Source of the DNA: Holophagaceae bacterium
GTDB taxonomy: Bacteria > Acidobacteriota > Holophagae > Holophagales > Holophagaceae
NCBI GenBank assembly: GCA_003538615.1
Contig: DPRT01000169.1
Span: 1,410 to 7,959, forward strand
Direction: 5' to 3'
Length of the DNA stretch: 6,550 nucleotides
The first letter of the stretch is position 1. Every line of letters starts with the position of its first letter. The position numbers and the translations under genes were made by a program. Positions 1 through 6,053 of this stretch are shown piece after piece. The notes beneath the pieces were generated by a model. That model was given only the letters and a program-made list of their open reading frames with translations. It was not told where the DNA came from and did no database searches.

Positions 1-471
1 CTCCTGGCCGCCAGCCTCATGGCCCGGCGGGGCTTCACCCGGGACCACTTCGCCTTGAATCATCCCGCTGGAAGTCTTGGAACAAAGCTGTTGAAAGTGA
101 AAGCCTTGATGCATACAGATTGGCCCAGGACCGGAATCTCATCCTCTTTGACGGAGGTCCTGAGGGCCATGACGGAGGGGCGCCTGGGCATGACCAGCGT
201 GATGGAGGGACCAGACTTGCTCGGGGTCATCACGGACGGAGACATCCGCCGCGCCATCGAGTCCGCCGAGCGGGAAGGCCGGAACCCCCTCGGACTCCAG
301 GCTGGCCAGATCATGTCCCGGACCCCTGCGACCATCGACGACGAGGCCCTGGCCCTGGAGGCCGCCGGAACCATGGAGGCCCGGAAGATCACCTTCCTCA
401 TGGTGGAACGACAGGGACGGACTGCCGGGCTGATCCACATTCATGATTTGTTGGCAGCAAAAGTCTTGTAG
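1..471 (+). CDS. kdsD: Arabinose-5-phosphate isomerase (KdsD/KpsF family), C-terminal part
   Basis: This enzyme converts D-ribulose 5-phosphate to D-arabinose 5-phosphate in the cytoplasm, the first committed step toward Kdo, the inner-core sugar of LPS. The frame is open from base 1, so the N-terminal sugar-isomerase (SIS) domain lies mostly outside the window and only the last 156 residues are seen. Counting from base 1, the end of the SIS domain carries HPAGSLG at residues 21-27, matching the HPGGxLG motif of the family, whose His is catalytic in the E. coli enzyme. Two CBS domains follow: about residues 34-95, ending in LGVITDGDIRRAIE, and about 102-156, ending in GLIHIHDLLAAKVL. Both endings are hallmarks of KdsD. 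The ATG at 19 is internal, not the true start, because the match continues upstream of it. The stop TAG is at 469-471. A GutQ- or KpsF-type paralogue has the same architecture and cannot be excluded from this fragment. Confidence 0.92.
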   Translation, partial: LLAASLMARRGFTRDHFALNHPAGSLGTKLLKVKALMHTDWPRTGISSSLTEVLRAMTEGRLGMTSVMEGPDLLGVITDGDIRRAIESAEREGRNPLGLQAGQIMSRTPATIDDEALALEAAGTMEARKITFLMVERQGRTAGLIHIHDLLAAKVL

Positions 472-491
472 TTGGTTCAAGGTTGTCTCGG

Positions 492-520
492 TTGAATTTT
501 AAGGTTACATAATATACATT
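492..520 (+). promoter_or_regulatory. Putative promoter for the lptFG gene
   Basis: The 76-base gap after kdsD is strikingly AT-rich compared with everything around it. TTGAAT at 492-497 could be a -35 box, with TACATT (515-520, 17-base spacer) or TATACA (513-518, 15-base spacer) as -10. A start near 526-528 would leave a leader of about 20 bases that includes CAGGA at 535-539, eight bases before the GTG start. A short inverted repeat, ATAAT-ATAC-ATTAT (509-522), overlaps the proposed -10 and could be an operator or chance. TTCAA (476-480) can also pair with TTGAA (492-496), followed by TTTT, but the stem is too weak to call a terminator. Confidence 0.35.
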
Positions 521-547
521 ATCGAAAGTTAAATCAGGACCCCAAAG

Positions 548-2767
548 GTGCCTTCCGTTCTGACCCGATACGTCCTCCGCCGGTGGGCCACCCCCTTCCT
601 GGGCGCCCTCTTCTTCTATGGCTTCCTGCTCATCGCCTGGGAGATGGTGGCCATCTCCAAAGAGCTCTTCTCGCAGGGTGCCCCCCTGCGCTGGATGTTC
701 CCCCTCCTGCTCCTGTCCCTCCCGGAGACCCTGGCCATGGTGTTGCCCATGGCGGCCGTGCTCGGAGGCCTCATGGGCACCCAGCAGCTGATGGAGGGCT
801 CGGAACTGGTGGCCGCCCAGGGGCTTGGCGTGGGGCGTGGCGCCTGGTTCGCGCCCTGGTCGATCCTGGCCTGCGGACTGCTGCTGCTGGCCTCCCTCAA
901 TGCGCACCTGCTGGTACCCGCCTCGGCCACGATCCAGCAGACCCTGCGGCAGAAGATGTCTGAGGCAGCCAAGGCCAGGTTTCTCCGGCCTGGCGCGCCC
1001 CCGTGGCATCCCCCCGGCTCTCCGGACACCGCTTTCTGGGTCTCCGAAAACGGACAGATCCACCTCATGGAATCCACCCCCCAGGGCACTCAGCACCTGA
1101 CCGCCTCCCGCATGACCTACGCCATGGAGAACACGACGCCAGGCGGCGCTGAGATCAGGATTCACCTCTCCGACCTGCAGGGCGTCCTCTACCAGCCTTC
1201 CGGGGAAGGCAGCGTGATCCACCTGAAGCAGGAACAGCAGACCCTGCAGTTCGCCCTGCCCTCGGGCCCCCGCCTCCTCGCCCCCGTCCCGCTGCGATAC
1301 GAGTCCTCCCGGGCCCTGCTCCGCATCTACAGGGATTCCGGGACTCCGGCTCTGCAACGCCGGCAGTCCGCCATCGAACTGGGCCGGAGGATCAGCCTTC
1401 CAGTGGCCGCGATCTCGCTGCTGCTCATGGGAATCGCGTTGGGCTTCGGGCATCCGCGGTTCTTCCGGGGAGGGGCCGTCATCAAGAGCCTCGGTGTCAT
1501 CCTGATCTATTACCTACTAATGAAATCCACTGAAAACATGATTTTGAGTGGAAAAATTCAATCACTCTTTCCGATTCTCCTTCTCCCCCTCCTGTTCTTC
1601 GGGGCCGGCTGGTTCGTCCTCAGCCACCGGCTTCTGCCGCACCGGTCGCGCCCCGGCCTCAGCGCCCTTCTTTCCCGGTCCCTGGGGCGAGTCCTGCACC
1701 TCAGCCCGCTTCTGGCCCGGATGACCGCGGCAAAGTCCTCCTTGCTCCAATGGATTCATGGTCAGGGGACCCGCCGGGGCATTTTCCGCCACTGGTCGAC
1801 GCTTGCGTGGTGGCGCAATTGGGGTCTGACGCTGGGCAGTCTTCTGGCTCTGGACCTTCTCATCGAATTTTCCAACCTGGCTGGAGACCTTTCGAAAAAC
1901 GGCACTCATTTATCTGTTTTCATTAAATATTGGCTATGGAATCTTCCTCCGTTTTTGGAAGTCGCATTCCCCATCTCCTTTCTGCTGGGGACCATGCTCG
2001 CTTTGTCCGAGGCCGCTCTGAGCCGTGAGTGGCTGGCCATCCGCGCCGGCGGCGTCAGCCTGGTCCAGTGGATCTGGGCGGGGCGTTTCGCCTGGGGCGC
2101 GGTGGCCCTGACAACCCTCCTCCTGCAGGCGGGCCTGGCCCCCTTGGCCAGAACCCGGGCCCGGGCGCTCTACCAGCAGATCCTTCAGCGCCCGCCGCGC
2201 ACGGCCTCCACGTCCCCTTGGATGCACCTCGGGTCCACCGGCGTCCTTTGGCATCTATCTCCCGAGGTCCGCTGGGGCTTCCCGCTGAAAAGTCCCGGCG
2301 AGGCGCCGATCCTCCTCCGGTGGCAGCCCGGGACCGCGCGATCCGAAGCGCTGGCCTGGGGCGGAATGAGCCTGGTGCAGGGCCCCACTGCCGAAGCGCT
2401 GTTCCCGGACCGGGCCCTCCGGTCGGCTCCCTCCGCCTCCGAAGCTTTGACCCTCGATCTGGTCCAGTGGCAGCGGTGGGCTCCGGATCCGGAGCGGTCC
2501 TACCTTTTGTGGAATCGCCTCCTGGGCTGGCTGGCTGGCCCCCTGCTCGTACTCGCCATGCTCTCCTATGCCTTTCCGGGCCCCCGCCAGGGACGCGGCC
2601 AGGCCATCGGAGCCGGGCTGGTCGGCGGGCTCGTGTTCCTTGGGCTCCAGTCGCTGTTCGGAGGGGCGGCCCGGGCAGCCGAAATTCCAGCCTATTGGGG
2701 CATCCTGGCCCCCTTCCTCCTGCTGGGAGGCATGGCCCTGTTCCGTGTCCGGAGGCTGCGGACCTGA
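548..2767 (+). CDS. lptFG: Fused LptF-LptG lipopolysaccharide export permease
   Basis: Predicted inner-membrane permease of the LptB2FG ABC transporter, which extracts LPS from the outer leaflet of the inner membrane and passes it to LptC/LptA. The 739 residues hold two LptF/LptG-type units. Unit 1: helices near 17-34, 50-78 and 103-126, a periplasmic jellyroll region about 127-275, then helices near 281-300, 311-331 and 339-360. Family features are LPETLAMVLP (58-67), the SELVAAQGLGVG segment near 85-96 and ELGRRISLPVA (277-287). Unit 2: helices near 424-445, 465-487, 508-532, 655-676, 686-705 and 716-734, with LPPFLEVAFP (466-475), SREWLAIRAGGVSL (492-505) and a shorter periplasmic part (about 533-652). 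The units are joined by about 60 mostly basic, presumably cytoplasmic residues. Each unit matches the usual length of a single LptF or LptG (about 360). The GTG start is supported by CAGGA at 535-539. No ATPase domain is present, so LptB must be encoded elsewhere. Confidence 0.88.
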   Translation: MPSVLTRYVLRRWATPFLGALFFYGFLLIAWEMVAISKELFSQGAPLRWMFPLLLLSLPETLAMVLPMAAVLGGLMGTQQLMEGSELVAAQGLGVGRGAWFAPWSILACGLLLLASLNAHLLVPASATIQQTLRQKMSEAAKARFLRPGAPPWHPPGSPDTAFWVSENGQIHLMESTPQGTQHLTASRMTYAMENTTPGGAEIRIHLSDLQGVLYQPSGEGSVIHLKQEQQTLQFALPSGPRLLAPVPLRYESSRALLRIYRDSGTPALQRRQSAIELGRRISLPVAAISLLLMGIALGFGHPRFFRGGAVIKSLGVILIYYLLMKSTENMILSGKIQSLFPILLLPLLFFGAGWFVLSHRLLPHRSRPGLSALLSRSLGRVLHLSPLLARMTAAKSSLLQWIHGQGTRRGIFRHWSTLAWWRNWGLTLGSLLALDLLIEFSNLAGDLSKNGTHLSVFIKYWLWNLPPFLEVAFPISFLLGTMLALSEAALSREWLAIRAGGVSLVQWIWAGRFAWGAVALTTLLLQAGLAPLARTRARALYQQILQRPPRTASTSPWMHLGSTGVLWHLSPEVRWGFPLKSPGEAPILLRWQPGTARSEALAWGGMSLVQGPTAEALFPDRALRSAPSASEALTLDLVQWQRWAPDPERSYLLWNRLLGWLAGPLLVLAMLSYAFPGPRQGRGQAIGAGLVGGLVFLGLQSLFGGAARAAEIPAYWGILAPFLLLGGMALFRVRRLRT

Positions 2768-2784
2768 GGCCGAAAAGCCGCCGT

Positions 2785-2812
2785 GCTGCGGATCGGACCT
2801 TGGACCCGCAGC
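2785..2812 (+). other. GC-rich hairpin between lptFG and the next gene
   Basis: GCTGCGG (2785-2791) is the exact reverse complement of CCGCAGC (2806-2812), with a 14-base loop. It lies 17 bases after the lptFG stop and ends four bases before the GAGGA ribosome-binding site of the next gene. There is no T-run after it, so it is not a standard intrinsic terminator. If real, it could stabilise the upstream mRNA end or tune translation of the downstream gene. A 7-bp stem can arise by chance in DNA this GC-rich. Confidence 0.3.
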
Positions 2813-2816
2813 GGCC

Positions 2817-2821
2817 GAGGA
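2817..2821 (+). promoter_or_regulatory. Ribosome-binding site for the LTA-synthase-like gene
   Basis: GAGGA sits seven bases before the ATG at 2829, which decides the chosen start. A competing site, AAAGGA (2887-2892), lies five bases before an in-frame TTG at 2898. That start would remove the first 23 residues without touching any membrane helix. Confidence 0.5.
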
Positions 2822-2828
2822 TGTGAGA

Positions 2829-4856
2829 ATGGGGATCCAGGCTTCCCATGCTTTCCCTGGTGGCCATTCCCTGTCAGCCCCCCTCGAAAGGACCTCCTTG
2901 GACACTTCGCTGAACCCTGGCCAGCCCACCCCCTCCCCGATCCTCCAAGGACTGGCAGACCGGTTCCGTCCCCTCCTGCTTCTGGCCGCGTGGTACCTCG
3001 GCCTCGGGGTGCTGCTTCGCCTGACCCTCTGGCTGGGCTTCGGCCGGGAGGCCCAGGTTCCAGCCTCCTCCCTGCTCTGGGTGCTTCCCGCGGGGGCGGT
3101 CTCGGATGTCGTCCAGTCCCTTTACTTCCTTCTGCCACTGGCTCTCTACCTTGGACTGAAGAGCGCCCGGAAGCCGAAGAGAACGTGGGGCCCCGCGGTT
3201 CCCGCCATCGCCACCTTCCTCTGGACCCTCGGGTGGCTCTTCATGGCGGCCTGCGAGTATTTCTTTTTCGAGGAGTTCAACGCCCGGTTCAACCTGGTCT
3301 CCGTGAACTACCTGATGTACCCCACGGAAGTGGCCGGCGACATCTGGTCGGAATATCCCGTGGTCAAGATCCTTGCGGTCTGCGCCCTGCTGGCCGGCCT
3401 GACGGCGTGGAAGTTCCAGTCCCTGTGGGCCAGGGCCCTGTCGGTTCCCCTGAGCCTCAGGATCCGCAGCCTCGCCTTGGCGGCCTACGGCGCCCTGCTC
3501 TTCCTCGCCATCGCCTGGATTCCCACCAACCTGTTCGGGGTCTCCGCCAACCGGGTCACCAACGAGCTGGCGGCCAATGGCCCCTCCAGCTTCTTCCGGG
3601 CGCTTCGCACCAGTGAAATCGACTACCACGCCTATTACGCGACCCGTCCGCCTGCCGAGAACCTGAAGCGGCTGGAGGCCCAGCTGTCACCCGGCGGCGG
3701 GACCTTCACCCGGCTGGCCGAGGGCCGCCTGGACCGCCAGTTTCCGGCCCGGCCCGGCGGACTGGGAAAGATGAATGTCATCCTGGTCTCAAGCGAGTCC
3801 TTCGGGGCCGAGTTCAGCCAGCTCTATGGCTCGACCCGGAACTGGACGCCGGAGTTCGATCATTTCGCCCAGAAGGGACTCTGGTTCAGGCATGTGTATG
3901 CCACGGGGACCCGCACGGTCCGGGGCCTGGAGGCGCTCACCACCTCCATGCCGCCGGTTCCCACGGAAGCCGTCCTCCGGCGGCCGGGACACGATGGCAT
4001 GGCCACCCTCGGCTCGGTGCTCCGGAGCCACGGCTACCAGACGTCTTTTCTGTACGGCGGCTATGGCTACTTCGACAACATGAATGAATTCTTCAGGAGC
4101 AACGGCTACGAGGTGCTCGACCGCACCAACCTCAGGACCAAGCCCCGTTTCGAAAACATCTGGGGCGTGTCCGACGAGGACCTCTTCGACATGGCGATGA
4201 CCCATGCGGACGAACGCACTGCCAAGGGCGCGCCCTTCTTCATCCACATCATGAACACTTCGAACCACAAGCCCTATACCTTCCGGTCCGGATTGGAATC
4301 CATCGGCGTGAAGGCCTCCGGGGGAGGACGGGAATCCGGCGTGCGGTACGCGGATTTCGCCCAGGGGCAGTTCCTGCGGGATGCGGAAAGCCACGCCTGG
4401 TTCAAGGACACGCTCTTCATCATCGTGGCCGATCATGGGGCCCGGGTTTACGGCCGCCAGGAGATCCCCCTGAAGACCTACGAGATCCCCTTGATGTTCT
4501 ATGCCCCGGGCCGTCTGGCACCGAGGCGCTCGGACGGCCTCATGTCCCAGATCGATCTCGCCCCGACCCTCATGGGCCTCCTGGGCCTCCCCTACACCGC
4601 CCCGTGGTTCGGCCAGGATGCGCTCAACACCCCGGAATCAGGCCGGGTCCTCCTGTTCAACCACAACGACCACGTGGCCCTGATGAAGGATGGAACCCTC
4701 AGCATCCTTGGCCTCCACGGCAGCCGGGTATCCAAGGTCTATGACGCCGAGAAGGACAGGTACCAGCTCCTTCCGTCCGGGACCGCCCATGACGACCTGG
4801 CCGTGGCCTACTACCAGACGGCCTACGAGCTTTTCAAAGCCAAGAAATACAATTGA
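2829..4856 (+). CDS. LTA synthase family membrane transferase (alkaline phosphatase superfamily)
   Basis: Predicted to move a phospho-group such as phosphoglycerol or phosphoethanolamine from a phospholipid onto an envelope glycan or lipid, outside the cytoplasmic membrane; the true donor and acceptor are unknown. The 675 residues begin with about five helices (near 48-70, 86-110, 122-142, 177-197 and 213-233), as in LtaS, followed by a large extracytoplasmic catalytic domain. Visible motifs: NVILVSSES (316-324) with probable metal ligand E323; GTRTVRGLEA with T363 as the expected nucleophile; YGGYGYFDNMNEFF from Y409; TSNHKP with H480; ADHG with metal ligands D535 and H536; and YEIPLMFYAPG. 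The C/S-x-P-x-R motif of true sulfatases is absent and Thr is the nucleophile, which favours a transferase. The open frame extends back to 2568, but that part lies inside lptFG and shows no protein-like features, so ATG 2829 with GAGGA upstream was chosen. It lies 61 bases after lptFG. Relatives could include OpgB/MdoB-type phosphoglycerol transferases. Confidence 0.85.
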   Translation: MGIQASHAFPGGHSLSAPLERTSLDTSLNPGQPTPSPILQGLADRFRPLLLLAAWYLGLGVLLRLTLWLGFGREAQVPASSLLWVLPAGAVSDVVQSLYFLLPLALYLGLKSARKPKRTWGPAVPAIATFLWTLGWLFMAACEYFFFEEFNARFNLVSVNYLMYPTEVAGDIWSEYPVVKILAVCALLAGLTAWKFQSLWARALSVPLSLRIRSLALAAYGALLFLAIAWIPTNLFGVSANRVTNELAANGPSSFFRALRTSEIDYHAYYATRPPAENLKRLEAQLSPGGGTFTRLAEGRLDRQFPARPGGLGKMNVILVSSESFGAEFSQLYGSTRNWTPEFDHFAQKGLWFRHVYATGTRTVRGLEALTTSMPPVPTEAVLRRPGHDGMATLGSVLRSHGYQTSFLYGGYGYFDNMNEFFRSNGYEVLDRTNLRTKPRFENIWGVSDEDLFDMAMTHADERTAKGAPFFIHIMNTSNHKPYTFRSGLESIGVKASGGGRESGVRYADFAQGQFLRDAESHAWFKDTLFIIVADHGARVYGRQEIPLKTYEIPLMFYAPGRLAPRRSDGLMSQIDLAPTLMGLLGLPYTAPWFGQDALNTPESGRVLLFNHNDHVALMKDGTLSILGLHGSRVSKVYDAEKDRYQLLPSGTAHDDLAVAYYQTAYELFKAKKYN

Positions 4857-4867
4857 CGCCCCGGCCT

Positions 4868-4914
4868 GCCCAGGAATCCAGATCGTGAGCCCACTCCTTT
4901 CGCGCGCCCAGGAA
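4868..4914 (+). promoter_or_regulatory. Duplicated ribosome-binding sites before mnmA
   Basis: The nonamer GCCCAGGAA occurs twice, at 4868-4876 and 4906-4914. The first places AGGA nine bases before an in-frame GTG at 4885; the second places AGGAAG five bases before the ATG at 4921. Both starts are therefore served, giving MnmA of 377 or 365 residues. The ATG form is closer to the usual distance between the N-terminus and the SGGVDSS loop. Confidence 0.45.
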
Positions 4915-4920
4915 GCCCTG

Positions 4921-6018
4921 ATGGAGCACCCCACGCTGCGGCCGGGGGACCGGGTTCTCGCCGCCATGTCCGGTGGCGTGGACAGCTCCGTGATGGCCGC
5001 CCTGCTCCACCGGTCCGGCTTCGAGGTCATCGGCATTTCCATGCAGCTCTTCGATAAGAAGACCATTCAAGCTTCGGACGGGAAGTGTTGCACGCTCGAT
5101 GACTTTCAGGATGCCCGACGAGTCTCTTATGAGATGGGGTTCCCCCATTACGTGATGGACTTCGAGACCCGCTTCCGCGACACAGTCATCGAAGGCTTCA
5201 TCCAGGGATATCTGGATGGTGAAACTCCCAGTCCTTGCATTCGTTGCAATCAACACCTCAAGTTCTCCGCACTGATGGAGCGGGCCGAGGCCCTGGAAGC
5301 GCCCTTCGTGGCCACCGGCCACTACGCCACGATCCTTCTGGAAGAGGGCCGGTGGCAGCTCCGCAAGGCCTCGGACCCGGCCAAGGACCAGAGCTACTTT
5401 CTCTTCCACCACACCCAGGCCACCCTCGCCCGGACCCTGTTCCCCCTGGCCCATCTCACGAAGCCCGAGGTCCGGAGCCTGGGCGCCGAGCTGGGGCTGC
5501 ACCTGGCAGAGAAGCCCGAAAGCCAGGAGATCTGCTTCGTCACCCAGGACCGCTACGATGCCTTCCTGGAGGCCGAAGGCCGGGATCCGGGTCGCGGGGA
5601 CGGGGACATCCGCCACCTGGATGGACGGATCCTGGGCCGCCACCACGGCTACTGGCGGCACACCGTGGGCCAGCGCCGGGGCCTGGGCGTGGCCCATTCC
5701 GAACCCCTCTATGTGGTCCGCGTCGAAGCCGCCACCAACACCGTGTGGGTGGGCGGTGAAGGTGATCTCCTGGGCCGCGACCTGGTGGCCCGGGAGCTGA
5801 GCTGGGTGGATGGTCCCCCGGCGGGGCCGCTGGCCTGCGAAGCCCGCATCCGCAGCCGCTCACCGGAAGCCGAGGCCCTGGTGATCCCCCTGCCCGACGG
5901 CCGGGTGAAGGTGGCCTTCGCAGAACCCCAGCGGGCCATCGCGCCCGGCCAGGCCGTGGTCTTCTACCGGGATGGCGCGGTCCTGGGTGGCGGGTGGATC
6001 GATCACCGAAGCCTGTGA
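4921..6018 (+). CDS. mnmA: tRNA-specific 2-thiouridylase MnmA
   Basis: MnmA uses ATP to activate U34 in tRNA-Lys, -Glu and -Gln and replaces its O2 with sulfur, giving the 2-thiouridine part of the wobble modification mnm5s2U. From ATG 4921 the 365 residues match the usual family length. Motifs in order: PP-loop SGGVDSS (17-23) for ATP; the KCC pair (C56, C57); TPSPCIRCN (102-110), where C109 corresponds to the catalytic Cys102 of E. coli; TGHYA (132-136); DPAKDQSYFL (152-161), a family signature; and SQEICF (201-206), where C205 corresponds to E. coli Cys199, the partner that takes part in persulfide chemistry. The tRNA-binding middle region includes GYWRHTVGQRRGLG (243-256), followed by a C-terminal beta-barrel ending at GGGWIDHRSL. 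An alternative GTG start at 4885 is possible (377 residues). The open frame reaches back to 4690, but that stretch overlaps the upstream gene and is not MnmA-like. The gene follows the transferase by 64 bases (28 if GTG is used), so co-transcription is likely. Confidence 0.95.
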   Translation: MEHPTLRPGDRVLAAMSGGVDSSVMAALLHRSGFEVIGISMQLFDKKTIQASDGKCCTLDDFQDARRVSYEMGFPHYVMDFETRFRDTVIEGFIQGYLDGETPSPCIRCNQHLKFSALMERAEALEAPFVATGHYATILLEEGRWQLRKASDPAKDQSYFLFHHTQATLARTLFPLAHLTKPEVRSLGAELGLHLAEKPESQEICFVTQDRYDAFLEAEGRDPGRGDGDIRHLDGRILGRHHGYWRHTVGQRRGLGVAHSEPLYVVRVEAATNTVWVGGEGDLLGRDLVARELSWVDGPPAGPLACEARIRSRSPEAEALVIPLPDGRVKVAFAEPQRAIAPGQAVVFYRDGAVLGGGWIDHRSL

Positions 6019-6053
6019 TCCTGGCCCGCCTGCGCTCCCGCTAGCCTTCAGGG

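Noticed and set aside
476..500. Stem TTCAA/TTGAA followed by TTTT as a kdsD terminator
   Set aside because: Only five AT-rich pairs with an 11-base loop, too weak for a terminator call; it also overlaps the better-supported promoter candidate.
398..1453. 351-residue open frame on the minus strand across the kdsD end and lptFG
   Set aside because: It lies opposite two well-supported genes, is rich in Gly, Gln, Glu and Arg as expected for an antisense frame in GC-rich DNA, and has no recognisable domain.
2527..2538. Three tandem CTGG units as a phase-variation repeat
   Set aside because: Three units is within chance for Leu/Trp/Gly codons in a GC-rich membrane protein, and too short for slippage-based switching.
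2029..2826. 265-residue + strand frame and a 270-residue minus strand frame (2055-2867) overlapping the LptG half
   Set aside because: Both are Pro/Gly/Arg-rich out-of-frame readings of the LptG unit, which itself carries clear family motifs; no independent start signal or domain.
2568..2828. N-terminal extension of the transferase gene back to ATG 2568
   Set aside because: It would overlap lptFG by 200 bases in another frame, is rich in Pro, Ser, Cys and Arg, and adds no domain; ATG 2829 has a proper ribosome site.
2829..4856. True sulfatase with formylglycine active site
   Set aside because: No C/S-x-P-x-R motif is present; the nucleophile position is Thr in TRTVRG and the five-helix N-terminus fits LTA-synthase-type transferases.
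4690..4884. N-terminal extension of mnmA back to ATG 4690
   Set aside because: It overlaps the coding end of the transferase and does not resemble any MnmA; the family normally starts only a few residues before the PP-loop.
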